Of a stretch of DNA of 64,000 bases, positions 19,751-29,223 are shown piece by piece. This stretch comes from Verrucomicrobiota bacterium. GTDB taxonomy: Bacteria > Verrucomicrobiota > Verrucomicrobiia > Limisphaerales > JADJPG01. The stretch's first letter is position 1; each line of letters opens with the position of its first letter. The translations under genes were made by a program, and so were the position numbers. The stretch covers positions 1 through 64,000 of the forward strand of contig JADJPG010000027.1 in assembly GCA_016713365.1 (NCBI GenBank). Direction: 5' to 3'. The notes beneath the pieces were generated by a model, which was not told the origin of the DNA, searched no databases, and saw nothing but the letters and a program-made list of their open reading frames with translations.

Positions 19751-20224
19751 ATGCGGACTCGAATAAAGCAATGGCTGATTGTTGGCGTTCTAATTGGCGA
19801 CGGGATTGGACTGACCGCGTTTGGTTGGAACCGCCTAAACCATTTGGAGGAACTCGCTGAGCGCGGAATTGAGGCGAAGGCCAAAGTGCTGGATCACTCA
19901 ATCGGCCAATACTCGAAGCGAAGCACCTCCTATAGTCTCACGTTGGAATTCTCGCCCGATGCTCACCCGACCGTCACGAAAACGATGACGGTCGACGGCA
20001 ACACCTACCGTTCCGCCGTCAAGGATGGCGTGGCAACGGTTCGCTACCTCCCGGAAGATCCCGATACCTGTTCCGCAGAAAAGTCAGCACTCCTGCCCTA
20101 TCAGATCGTGAAAGTGTTTGGAATGATCCTGCTCGGTGCGGGAATCGTGGTGAGCTGGATCGTTTTCCGCCCAAATTGCAGGTCCACCGAGAATCCGACC
20201 GCGGCTGTCACAAAGCAGGCTTGA
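19751..20224 (+). CDS. DUF3592-like membrane protein
   Basis: A 157-residue protein with a hydrophobic segment at each end (LIVGVLIGDGIGLTAFGW near residue 10 and VFGMILLGAGIVVSWIVF near 125) and a soluble beta-rich domain between them (AKAKVLDHSIGQYSK ... VATVRYLPEDPDTCSAE). This is the DUF3592 pattern, whose function is unknown. The ATG at 19751 is preferred to an upstream TTG. Its last 17 bases overlap the end of the convergent gene on the other strand. Confidence 0.7.
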   Translation: MRTRIKQWLIVGVLIGDGIGLTAFGWNRLNHLEELAERGIEAKAKVLDHSIGQYSKRSTSYSLTLEFSPDAHPTVTKTMTVDGNTYRSAVKDGVATVRYLPEDPDTCSAEKSALLPYQIVKVFGMILLGAGIVVSWIVFRPNCRSTENPTAAVTKQA

Positions 20225-20918
20225 TCAACTTCTCCACCTGAATGTCCGGTTCTCCCAAAGTCACGAGACGTTCGCGAAGATCATTCAGCGCCAGCCGTGT
20301 ATCGTGAAAACGTTCCGAGAGCATTCCGAAGATGCCGTCCAAGTCGTACTTCCGCGCCAGGCGATGATCGCTGGCTACCCGGTAGTTCGCACTGCCCAAG
20401 CCTTCGTAGTAGGTCAGATCAGGGAAGCCCTTGCGTTCGGAACGAAACCGAATGCGATCCGGGAACACACCGGACATGAACAGAGATTGATTGCCAATGT
20501 GCGCCCGGATGTAGAACCCGGTGGTGTCGTCAGCGGTCTGGAGCGCCGCGAGCATTTCGAAGAAGTAGTCCTTCACCTCGCCCTTCACCGTGCAGCGGGT
20601 GCGTTCGAGTTGGGAAAATTCGGCCAGCACCGAAGCCACATAGTCCGCTAGCGGACGTTCCTTCAGATCTGAGCGGCGAAAGCTGTGGCGGACGAGAATG
20701 TAGAAATAGAAATGCGAGGAGATGCGAAGGCAATTGCGATGTTCCAGAACCGCGCGGAGGAGGGATTCGTCATCGAGGATGAGGTCCCGCGACTCCTCGT
20801 CACTGAGCAACTGGACGAGGGTGTCTGCCGAGCCGGCTTTCGGCCCGAGCACGCTCAGGATGAAATCAATATCCTCAGCGGTGAACTGAACCCTGCAGTT
20901 GGGCCGAATGACCATCAT
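20208..20918 (-). CDS. Conserved-looking protein of unknown function
   Basis: A 236-residue soluble protein without signal peptide or membrane segments. It is rich in charged residues, with helical stretches near residues 30-60 (DTLVQLLSDEESRDLILDD) and 190-225 (RLARKYDLDGIFGMLSERFH). I do not recognise the family. The composition and clean start (MMVIRPNCRVQF) support a real gene, and no competing frame on the other strand has family character. It converges with the DUF3592 gene and overlaps it by 17 bp, and it is divergent from the rhomboid gene. Confidence 0.7.
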   Translation of the reverse strand: MMVIRPNCRVQFTAEDIDFILSVLGPKAGSADTLVQLLSDEESRDLILDDESLLRAVLEHRNCLRISSHFYFYILVRHSFRRSDLKERPLADYVASVLAEFSQLERTRCTVKGEVKDYFFEMLAALQTADDTTGFYIRAHIGNQSLFMSGVFPDRIRFRSERKGFPDLTYYEGLGSANYRVASDHRLARKYDLDGIFGMLSERFHDTRLALNDLRERLVTLGEPDIQVEKLIKPAL

Positions 20919-21016
20919 ACGACATCTGCTTAACCCATCGGCTACCCGAAGATTGGCTCAAGATAAAACAATTCGTGCAAAACGTAAAGCGTCGGCGTGG
21001 TCATGCAGGAGATTTC

Positions 21017-21928
21017 ATGGTATACACATCATGCATGCAGACAATGCCCGCCGCGATACCCGCGCGCACTGAGCGCCAGGCCATGGACTGGAGCCTGGTT
21101 CTGGTCAGCGAAGGGATCGACGCCGTCATCGAACGCGATCCGGAGACGTTCGTATGGCGTCTTCTCGTTCAAGCTCCCGACTATCCCCGGGCGATGGACG
21201 TCATCCGGAAGTATCGAGCGGAGAATCGTCCTCAAATCTTCCAGCAACAACTTCCATGGTCCGGGCTAATCTTTGACTGGCGATGTCTGGTGCCCATCGC
21301 GATTTTCGTCTTTCTCTTCGCTGTCGAAGCCACTGGTCGGGGCGCCCTCAGCAAAGCCGGCATGATGCACAATCAATCGGTGCATGCCGGCGAATGGTGG
21401 CGACTCCTGACCGCGGTGACTCTTCACGGAAACATGGCTCACCTCACAACCAACGCCACCACAGGCTTGATTCTCGTCGGTCTCGCCATGGGGATTTACG
21501 GCGGCGGAACAGGTTTGTTCGCTTCGTTCCTCGCTGGGGTCGGTGGGAACATCGCCGGGCTTCTCATCTATCCCGAATCACATCGAGGGTTGGGCGCCTC
21601 AGGAATGATTATGGGCGCGCTGGGACTTCTCGCGGCGCAGTGGATTACCCTGCTTAAGCAAGGCCTGACACCGCGACAACTGGCGATCCGTGGAGTGCTC
21701 AGCGGCGGCTTGCTGCTCGTGCTGCTGGGGTTCAGCCCGCAGGAAAATGTCGACGTGCTCGCTCATGTCGCCGGATTCTTCTCCGGGCTGATCATCGGTG
21801 TGGGCTTGGCATTTTGCCCGCCAAAAGTGCGAACCAGCGCGTGGCTGGACCGCGCGGCGCTGCTGCTATGCTTCGGCTCCGGCAGTCTCGCCTGGTGGCT
21901 GGCCCTACGTGCCTTCGGGCGTGTTTGA
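21017..21928 (+). CDS. Rhomboid-family intramembrane serine protease
   Basis: A polytopic membrane protein of 303 residues. After a soluble N-terminal part of about 75 residues comes a six- or seven-segment rhomboid core with the oxyanion-hole region [12 protein letters not shown], the nucleophile serine in [11 protein letters not shown] and the catalytic histidine in [13 protein letters not shown]. Start: the ATG at 21017 has AGGAG at 21007-21011; an upstream GTG at 20975 has no such signal. Rhomboids cut single-pass membrane proteins; the target here is unknown. Confidence 0.88.
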   Translation: MVYTSCMQTMPAAIPARTERQAMDWSLVLVSEGIDAVIERDPETFVWRLLVQAPDYPRAMDVIRKYRAENRPQIFQQQLPWSGLIFDWRCLVPIAIFVFLFAVEATGRGALSKAGMMHNQSVHAGEWWRLLTAVTLHGNMAHLTTNATTGLILVGLAMGIYGGGTGLFASFLAGVGGNIAGLLIYPESHRGLGASGMIMGALGLLAAQWITLLKQGLTPRQLAIRGVLSGGLLLVLLGFSPQENVDVLAHVAGFFSGLIIGVGLAFCPPKVRTSAWLDRAALLLCFGSGSLAWWLALRAFGRV

Positions 21929-21965
21929 ACTTTCCATTTGCCCGCGTTTCCCTACCCTCTCCGCG

Positions 21966-23018
21966 ATGCTTCCAACGCACAATTTGCACGTTAAAGAGTC
22001 GATTCGACTGACGGCCCCGCGCGATCTCAAGGCGCAGCTGCCGATGACCGAAACCGCGAACAAGACGGTGGTCGAAGGTCGCGAAACCATCAGCGCCATC
22101 CTCAAGCAAACCGATCCGCGCCTGCTCGTCGTGGTTGGCCCCTGCTCAATTCATGACCCGAAGGGCGCGCTCGAATATGCGAAGCGCTTGAACGTGTTGC
22201 GCAAGGATTTAGCGGATCAGCTCTTCATCGTGATGCGCGTTTACTTCGAAAAGCCGCGCACAACGATTGGTTGGAAGGGCTTAATCTACGATCCCACTCT
22301 CGATGGCAGTGATGACATCCAGACCGGCCTGCGAAAGGCGCGCGAACTCCTGCTCCAAATCAACGAGATGGGATTGCCCACCGCCACGGAGTTCCTCGAC
22401 CCCGTCGTCCCGCAATACATCGCTGATTTGGTGAGCTGGGCTGCGATTGGCGCCCGGACCACCGAATCGCAGACGCATCGCCAGATGGCCAGCGGACTTT
22501 CCATGCCGGTCGGCTACAAGAACGGCACGGACGGCGGCTTGCAGATCGCCATCGACGCCATGCAATCCGCGATGCGGCCGCACAGTTTTCTCGGCATCGA
22601 TCAGGATGGATTTACCAGCATCGTTCGCACCACCGGCAACCCGGACGGGCACGTCGTGCTTCGCGGTGGCCGGCTCATGACAAACTACGATGCGGAGAGC
22701 ATTCGTGTGGCGGCGGAGAGTTTGAAGAAGGCCGGGCTTGCGCCTGTGCTGATGGTGGATTGCAGCCACGCGAACTCGCTCAAACAGCACGCCAAACAGG
22801 AGGAAGTGTGGCGGAGCTTGATTGAACAACGGCTCGCGGGCAGCAAGCCGATCGCCGGCGTGATGATTGAGAGCAATCTCTCGGAAGGCAGTCAGTCCAT
22901 CCCGCAGAATCTCGCCGATCTGCGCTACGGAGTCTCCGTCACAGACGCCTGCCTGGGCTGGGACGTCACCGAGCGCATACTTCGCTGGGGCCGCGACGAA
23001 CTCGCGAAAACTCGCTGA
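21966..23018 (+). CDS. aroG: 3-deoxy-7-phosphoheptulonate (DAHP) synthase, AroG/F/H type
   Basis: Joins phosphoenolpyruvate and erythrose 4-phosphate, the first step of aromatic amino acid synthesis. The 350-residue protein shows the class I-alpha pattern: [90 protein letters not shown] and [14 protein letters not shown] chose the ATG at 21966 because the reading frame upstream of it overlaps the rhomboid gene. The isozyme letter is nominal; feedback specificity cannot be read from the motifs. Confidence 0.94.
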   Translation: MLPTHNLHVKESIRLTAPRDLKAQLPMTETANKTVVEGRETISAILKQTDPRLLVVVGPCSIHDPKGALEYAKRLNVLRKDLADQLFIVMRVYFEKPRTTIGWKGLIYDPTLDGSDDIQTGLRKARELLLQINEMGLPTATEFLDPVVPQYIADLVSWAAIGARTTESQTHRQMASGLSMPVGYKNGTDGGLQIAIDAMQSAMRPHSFLGIDQDGFTSIVRTTGNPDGHVVLRGGRLMTNYDAESIRVAAESLKKAGLAPVLMVDCSHANSLKQHAKQEEVWRSLIEQRLAGSKPIAGVMIESNLSEGSQSIPQNLADLRYGVSVTDACLGWDVTERILRWGRDELAKTR

Positions 23019-23256
23019 ACGAGCTACATCGGCTCGAAGCGAATGATTCGTGGGGCGTTCTCTCCTTTCGTCCCGAGCTCAATCCGATAAACGCTACCCC
23101 GGCTGGAATGAGCGACGAGCTCCATTGAACTGAGCATTGAAAGCCGCTGAAACGCGGTGAAACACCGTCGCGGCTGAGCGCCCTCGAAACGAACAAGTGG
23201 TTCAATCGGCTATGCCAATTGAACCACTCGCCAAAAACCTTGCTACTGGGTGTGAA

Positions 23257-23571
23257 CTACTTCCGGGCCGCGCGCTTGGCGGGAGCCTTCGCCGGTTTGG
23301 CCGGCTTCGCGGGCTCAGGACGCATTCCGCGACCTTTGCTTGCCGGCCCGAGAACTGGAGCCTTCGCCAGCAAGACAGCCTCCTGATCGGAGAGAAACTT
23401 CTGCAACGACGTCTTGCTGGAAAGCTGCGTAGGAGGACGCAAGGCCAGTCCTTTGTAATGCTTGTAGTGGACAAGTGTCCGACCGACCAAGCCGATTTCG
23501 AGTTTGGAGTCCGCCAGCTGCCAGACCTGGCCCGTTACGAACTCCACAGGAGTGCCACTGCTCTTTCGCAT
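23257..23571 (-). CDS. Small protein with histone H1-like basic tail, function unknown
   Basis: A 104-residue protein. Residues 1 to about 80 form a small folded-looking domain (EFVTGQVWQLADSKLEIGLV, then VHYKHYKGLALRP). The last 20 residues are a lysine/alanine/proline tail (KPAKPAKAPAKRAARK) like those of bacterial H1-type nucleic-acid-binding proteins. No family assignment for the head domain. It stands alone between the convergent DAHP synthase gene and a 409-base gap. A role in DNA or RNA binding is inference from the tail only. Confidence 0.65.
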   Translation of the reverse strand: MRKSSGTPVEFVTGQVWQLADSKLEIGLVGRTLVHYKHYKGLALRPPTQLSSKTSLQKFLSDQEAVLLAKAPVLGPASKGRGMRPEPAKPAKPAKAPAKRAARK

Positions 23572-23980
23572 GATATGTTTACCAAGTTTCTGTCTCTGTC
23601 AGGCCGTTGATCGCACCCAACGAGACATCGTGTTGGAACTGAACCAAACAAGAATGGAAGCGCCTAAAAGGCCGACCGAAGCCCGACCATTGTTGCGCAT
23701 TGATACTGCCAGCTACACCGCTGCAACGCAACGCAATTGCATCAAATAATCAAGGCCCCAGTATTGACCGAAGCTGACGAACCTAAATTCAATCCCTGCG
23801 TCGGTGAATAATGATGCGGGAGCCAACGGCGCCCATGACAGCCAGGACGAACATGGAGGGCTCTAGAATTTGCCCCACCGTGTGCCCCTCGCGCGAATTA
23901 GCGATTGCTCATGCGCGTCGCCAGATGTGCTGCACGGCGACCTAAATCGCCCACCCTATCGAAACCTCCCCAGTTGCATC
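23572..23980 (+). other. Intergenic region, nothing recognised
   Basis: Four hundred bases between the basic-tail protein gene and the giant secreted protein gene. I see no credible open frame, tRNA or strong hairpin with a T-run. It should contain the promoter of the minus-strand gene ending at 23257 and the 3' region of the giant gene. Confidence 0.5.
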
Positions 23981-26900
23981 CTACTTCTTCTGCACCGCCC
24001 GGAAGTAGATTGGCCCTGAGGTCGGCGCACCATGAAGCCACTTCAGCTTACCTTCCGTCGGCATGACACCGGTCGCGACAGAACGCCACGATGTGGCATC
24101 AATAAAATTCGTGGTGCACAACAACTCATACGACTCACCGGGCACACCAGAACAAGTCACTTCAAGATTAGGCCCGGCGGCGGCCACGAGAAGAGTCGGT
24201 GCCAGAGAAGGAGCAACCACCGTCAGCGTCGCAGTCGAACTCACCAGCGCCAGATAGTCGTTCGTCACCACGACGCGGTAACTGCCAGCGTTGGTGGCAT
24301 CGACGCTGGAAATCGAGAACGTGCTGTTCGTTGCATCGGGAATCGGCAGCGAACCGAAGAACCACTGGTAGGTAATGGAGGGCACTCCCGAAGCCAGCAC
24401 GCTGAACGCCGCCGCCGTCCCCTGAGTCACCGTCAGGCTCACCGGCTGCGCCACAATGTTCAGCGCCACGGAATTGAACGTCAGCGCCGCGACCCGACTG
24501 GTCACCGACCCGGCGAAGTTCGTCACGATCGACTGATACGATCCCTGGCTGCCGAGAACGACATTCGTAATCGTAAATGTCGCATTCGTGGCACCCGCGA
24601 TCGGCGAACCGTCCTTGAACCAGAAATAATTGAGCGACGGTCCGTTGACACTCACCACGAAGCTCGCCGGACTGCCAGGAGCCACCGAAGCGTCCGCCGG
24701 TTCACCGACCAGCAGCGGACGGGAATCAACCGTCAACGCCGCCACCACGCTCGTTGTCGAACCAAACGCATTCGTCGCCACCGCTACGTAATTCGCCGTC
24801 GCGGAATCCTGAAGATTCGTCAGCGCTAGACTCGTCGAAGTTGCGCCGCTGATCTGCACGCCGTTCTTCAGCCAAAAATATCCAATGGGCGCCGGGCCCG
24901 TCGCCACCGCTTGAAAAGTGTAGTTCGAACCTGCCCGCACCACGGTTCCGATAGGCTGGAGAACGAACGTCGGCGGCACTTGCGTCTCCGTTGATTCGAA
25001 TGCGCCGGCGTCACCGATAATCCCCGCTGGACGCGTCACACCGCGCTGATCCGTCGATGGCAAACCGCTCGTCGGCACCAGATCCAGCGCCGGACTTCCG
25101 GTCCGCAAGGCGATCGTCATCGTCGGACCGCCATTGGTCGTGAGCAAGCCGAGCCGCGGTTCGACATTCGTCACACTCGTCGTCACCGGCAAGGCAAGGG
25201 AATTGTCCGAGCTCAGGTTGTAGCCTAAGTCCGCAACGGTACCCGCGAGATTACCGGGAGTATTGGACGCGACGATTGAGGCCCGGAGCGAATACGCATT
25301 GCCGGAGCTCCAAATGCCGCCGCCCGCAAGTGCGCCGGAATTCGTCTCGCCGACGGTGCTGAGTTCATTCGTGTTGTAGGCGATCGTCACATGCACCAGC
25401 GTCGTGACGTTGGAAACGAGCGCCAGCGCACCACCAAGCGAATCGCCACGCACGCCGAAATTCGTCGAGGAATTGTCACCGGCACCACCCAGCACCCGGT
25501 TCAATGCCAGCGTGGAATTGGTCATGGTCAGCAAGCCATTCGCTGCGTGAATTGCACCACCACTCCCCTTTCCTCCCGCCACTCCGTTGGTGCCACCATC
25601 CAAACTGCCGAGACCATCACCTCCGTGGGCGATATTGTTGTCAAATGTGCTCGCGATGACCGTCGTGGTGCCAAAAGAAGCCACCGCTCCGCCCAGGCCG
25701 TCCGCACCGAATAATCCCTCGCCACCGAGCGACCAGTTTCCAGTCAGCGTGCTTTCCACGATCCTAAGGCTGCCAGCGCTGTAAATCGCGCCACCGTGGC
25801 TTGTGCCACCCCAGCCCAGAGGACTGTCATCGTCATCGCCCAGAGACTGATTGGCCGCGAACACCGTCTGTTCAACGGTCGCCACGACATTCGAGGCGAT
25901 GTAGATCGCACCACCCGCCGCACCGCCCGCCCCCGGACTATTCGTTGGCGCAATAAACGTGAACGCGATGTTGTTCGTGAGAATCGATCCCACAATCTGC
26001 AAACGTCCCGCTGTTACCGCGATGGCTCCGCCCTCCGCCGCACCAGTGCGCGAAGCTCCCCCGCTGCTGGACAACAGACTCTCGCCGCCGCGGGCTTGAT
26101 TACCCTCAAACGTCGTCGAACGGAACTCACAGTCGCCACCCTCCGAATACACCGCCGCGCCGAGCCCCGCGCCACTGTTGGTCACGCTCAGACCGGCCGC
26201 GACATTCGCCAACGTTGGATAGCCGAGAGCCGAGTTGCCAATGACCGTGCAGGATTGCAGTGCCACGCGACCGCCGTGATTGCAAATCGCCGCTCCCACG
26301 CCGCGTCCTGCTGCGGCCGGCGAGTAATTGGTGCTCGCCAGCACACCGGGGCTGCCGCCTTGAACGATGAAATTCGTGAGCACGCAATTCGTCAGGCTCA
26401 CCACGCCGCCGCGATTCCAGATGCCCGCCCCAAAACCATCGCCACCGGGTTGCGGCGCCGCGCTCAACGTTCCACCACTGCCGTTGGTTCCATCCACCCG
26501 TCCATTCGCAAACACTACCCCCGTCGCTGCGAACGAGAGATTAGTTTGCACCTCCACCAACCGCCGCGCGCCGCCACCGTCGATCACCACGTTGTGACCG
26601 TTCGCATCCAGCGCGGTGTCGTAGAGGGGCGAGAGCGTGTTGGTGAGCGTGATGACGCCATCGCTCTCGAAACGCAAAATGCCACCTTCCTCCAATGCTT
26701 CGGTCAATCCCTCCAACGTCGCGCTCGCCACGCTCTGCGTCAGCAGAAACGGCGAAACGTTCACTGACAAGCCGCCGGTCAACTCACCGTCCAGGAACAT
26801 GCCGCGAATACCTTCCGCTCGCTTCAAGATCACGCCCTGCAACGTATTCGTCGTGCCGATCCACGGATGCACAAAGCTTCCGCGGACCGCCCCGTTTCGG

Positions 26901-29113
26901 AGATCGAGCGAGAGATTGAACGCGGTGACATTCGAATCGAGCACGCCGAGCAGGTTGTTCGTCGACAGCTTCACGATGTTCGTCACACCGCGGACAAGGT
27001 TTCCGCCGGTGATTCGAGATTGACCGTTCACCCAGTTCACCACTCGCGCACCGCTGGCCGGCGGCGCGTAGGGCGAGATCAACAGCGTTGGTTGGTTCGT
27101 GAATCCCGACCGATAGTTGAGCGCTTTGGTATCCGGAGCCGCGAGCCAGATCATCGCACCATCGAGATACGCCGGCTGATTCGTCACGGGCGCCACCCAA
27201 CCCGTGAAGACCGCCAACCCGCGCGGCAGCGAGTGGTACAGCGGCCAGCGGTTCTGCCGGGTAATCTTCGCCGTGGTCTTGAAGGTCGCCCCGTTTCCGA
27301 GCGTGCCGGAGAGACTGAGCGTTCCGTTGCGCGCAATCTTGCCGAAGCCATACCCCGACCCGCCCGGCAGCAACTGGCTCAGCGCATTCGTATCCGCCAC
27401 GGCAAACGTCAGATTTCCGACCGGTGGAACATTGGTGGAAGGCAACGCGCTGGCAAGTCGCTCCAGCACCACTTCCGCCGTGGTATTGCCGAAGACGCTT
27501 CCCGTGATCACGCCCGCCGCATTCGTAGTGTCCAACTTCAGCGAGACGGACCGATTGATACCGCCCACGGCACCTTGCAGCGTAACCGAATAATTGGTGT
27601 CGAACTTCCCGGTGAAACGATAGCTGCCGCCGCGATGCCGGATGCGTCCGCTGATGCTCCCGCGCGAGCTCAATGACAACGTGACAAATCCGCTGTTCTC
27701 CAGCGCGGGATTGTTGCTGCGAATGATGCCCTGATACGTGCCGGAAAGTTGAATGAACGGATTGAGACCGAAGCGCGCGCTGAGCGAGAAGTTGGTGGCA
27801 TTCGTCGGCACGAGAAACGTCAGCGATGGCGCGGTGGAGGTTGTCGAGCCTGTCCAGCGTTCGAGGATCTGCCTGCGTCCCGGCTTCGCGACTGCCGTGT
27901 AATAGCGGCCAAGCTCGACGCGCTGTCCGTTGGTCACTCCGGTCACCTTGCCGTCACCCGAAACCGTCAAACTCAATGGAACCCAGCCCGCGTAGAAGAA
28001 CTCCACCGGCGCCGCGTTGGTATAGCGGTTACCTTCGAAGTCGATCGCTTCGAGCGTGACCGTGGTGAAGCCAATGTTCGGCGCGAGCGGAACCGACCAG
28101 TTCGTCGTTCCTGTCGCGACGCGCTGAGGGCCGCCATTCACACGGTAAACGACTCGCGCCACCTCCACATCGTCCGCTGCCGTGCCGGAAATGGTCACAA
28201 CCTGATTGGTGAACCGCGAGCCCGGCGCTGGTGACTGCACCGTCAGCGAAGGACTGTTCGTTCCCGGGATGTAAGAGTCGTTCAGGATGGAAATGCGCGT
28301 GTAATACAAACCGGTGTAGGCCGGCAGACGCGGCGGCGTGTTCGAAATCGCGACCGGCAGATCGCTGAACACGGAATACGCCGAGCTGATCAGGTTGCCG
28401 AGATTGGCGATGGTGTTGTTCGTCGAAAGCGAATTGAAGTGCGTGAGAACGTTGGTGCCGTCAGTTGTGTTGGTGGATTCCAGGACGCGACCGAAAACGG
28501 TGAAGCCCCCGTTCTGGTTGTCGAGATTCGTGCTGTTGTTTCCGAGATTGAAAAACCACTGGCTCGTGGCCGAGTTTGGATCATCCCCCAGCTTCGCCAT
28601 CGCGATCGTGCCGAACAGATTGGTCAACCGCGCGCCGACCAGAAACTCGTTCGTCACCCGGCTGAACTCCGTAATCGCGTCATAGCCGGAGAAGAGATTG
28701 GTCCCTGTGCTGTTCGTGACGGTAAATCCGCCGCCCTGGACGGCAAACCCGGGAACCGCGCGATGGATGAAGCTGTTCGAGTAAGCGCCACTGCGAATGT
28801 AGAGGAGGAAGTTGCGGACCGTCTCGGGTTTCTCCTGATCGAACAACTCGACATCCATCGTGCCCAGCGAATTCGTCCCGCGAACCACCTCGAATCGGAC
28901 CACGGTGTTACTGGGAGCCGGACTCGCCGCAACCGGCAATGGAGGAAGTCTGATTCCCACGGAACTCGCACCGCTGCTGGCAGCGCTCGCGCCTGTGACT
29001 GCTGCCCAAAGCAAAGCCACCGCGAGCATTGCCCGCATCAATACACCTCGCGCGACCGAGCGTGATTTCCGCAACGCAGCACGCACCCCGACATCGTCCT
29101 GATACAAAGTCAT
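23981..29113 (-). CDS. Giant secreted protein: cyclophilin-like domain, beta-helix, three Ig-like domains
   Basis: About 1,710 residues. After a signal peptide (RAMLAVALLWAAVTGASA) comes a cyclophilin-type peptidyl-prolyl isomerase domain, residues about 70-250 (FIHRAVPGFAVQGGGF, AMAKLGDDPNSATSQWFFNL, FTVFGRVLEST). Then an Ig-like segment, an InlB-type repeat (VSGDGKVTGVTNGQRVELG), and long repeat-rich beta segments. Residues about 790-1375 form a right-handed parallel beta-helix with Gly/Asn-rich turns, ending in a choice-of-anchor-Q-type motif (LPSTDQRGVTRPAGIIGDAG). Three Ig-like domains (about 1380-1640) follow, and the chain ends YELLCTTNFIDATSWRSV ... YFRAVQKK. Start: ATG at 29113, with 29038 (MRAML) as alternative. 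Likely a cell-surface or released adhesin-like protein; whether the isomerase is active is unknown. Confidence 0.85.
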   Translation of the reverse strand: MTLYQDDVGVRAALRKSRSVARGVLMRAMLAVALLWAAVTGASAASSGASSVGIRLPPLPVAASPAPSNTVVRFEVVRGTNSLGTMDVELFDQEKPETVRNFLLYIRSGAYSNSFIHRAVPGFAVQGGGFTVTNSTGTNLFSGYDAITEFSRVTNEFLVGARLTNLFGTIAMAKLGDDPNSATSQWFFNLGNNSTNLDNQNGGFTVFGRVLESTNTTDGTNVLTHFNSLSTNNTIANLGNLISSAYSVFSDLPVAISNTPPRLPAYTGLYYTRISILNDSYIPGTNSPSLTVQSPAPGSRFTNQVVTISGTAADDVEVARVVYRVNGGPQRVATGTTNWSVPLAPNIGFTTVTLEAIDFEGNRYTNAAPVEFFYAGWVPLSLTVSGDGKVTGVTNGQRVELGRYYTAVAKPGRRQILERWTGSTTSTAPSLTFLVPTNATNFSLSARFGLNPFIQLSGTYQGIIRSNNPALENSGFVTLSLSSRGSISGRIRHRGGSYRFTGKFDTNYSVTLQGAVGGINRSVSLKLDTTNAAGVITGSVFGNTTAEVVLERLASALPSTNVPPVGNLTFAVADTNALSQLLPGGSGYGFGKIARNGTLSLSGTLGNGATFKTTAKITRQNRWPLYHSLPRGLAVFTGWVAPVTNQPAYLDGAMIWLAAPDTKALNYRSGFTNQPTLLISPYAPPASGARVVNWVNGQSRITGGNLVRGVTNIVKLSTNNLLGVLDSNVTAFNLSLDLRNGAVRGSFVHPWIGTTNTLQGVILKRAEGIRGMFLDGELTGGLSVNVSPFLLTQSVASATLEGLTEALEEGGILRFESDGVITLTNTLSPLYDTALDANGHNVVIDGGGARRLVEVQTNLSFAATGVVFANGRVDGTNGSGGTLSAAPQPGGDGFGAGIWNRGGVVSLTNCVLTNFIVQGGSPGVLASTNYSPAAAGRGVGAAICNHGGRVALQSCTVIGNSALGYPTLANVAAGLSVTNSGAGLGAAVYSEGGDCEFRSTTFEGNQARGGESLLSSSGGASRTGAAEGGAIAVTAGRLQIVGSILTNNIAFTFIAPTNSPGAGGAAGGAIYIASNVVATVEQTVFAANQSLGDDDDSPLGWGGTSHGGAIYSAGSLRIVESTLTGNWSLGGEGLFGADGLGGAVASFGTTTVIASTFDNNIAHGGDGLGSLDGGTNGVAGGKGSGGAIHAANGLLTMTNSTLALNRVLGGAGDNSSTNFGVRGDSLGGALALVSNVTTLVHVTIAYNTNELSTVGETNSGALAGGGIWSSGNAYSLRASIVASNTPGNLAGTVADLGYNLSSDNSLALPVTTSVTNVEPRLGLLTTNGGPTMTIALRTGSPALDLVPTSGLPSTDQRGVTRPAGIIGDAGAFESTETQVPPTFVLQPIGTVVRAGSNYTFQAVATGPAPIGYFWLKNGVQISGATSTSLALTNLQDSATANYVAVATNAFGSTTSVVAALTVDSRPLLVGEPADASVAPGSPASFVVSVNGPSLNYFWFKDGSPIAGATNATFTITNVVLGSQGSYQSIVTNFAGSVTSRVAALTFNSVALNIVAQPVSLTVTQGTAAAFSVLASGVPSITYQWFFGSLPIPDATNSTFSISSVDATNAGSYRVVVTNDYLALVSSTATLTVVAPSLAPTLLVAAAGPNLEVTCSGVPGESYELLCTTNFIDATSWRSVATGVMPTEGKLKWLHGAPTSGPIYFRAVQKK

Positions 29114-29223
29114 GAATTCCCGAAACAACGGTGCGGGTTGTCTACCAGCGCGCCACCGGGCAAACAAGACTTACTCGCGGACTGCACACACCTTGAAAAC
29201 TGGCCTCAACCGACGTCCAAGTC

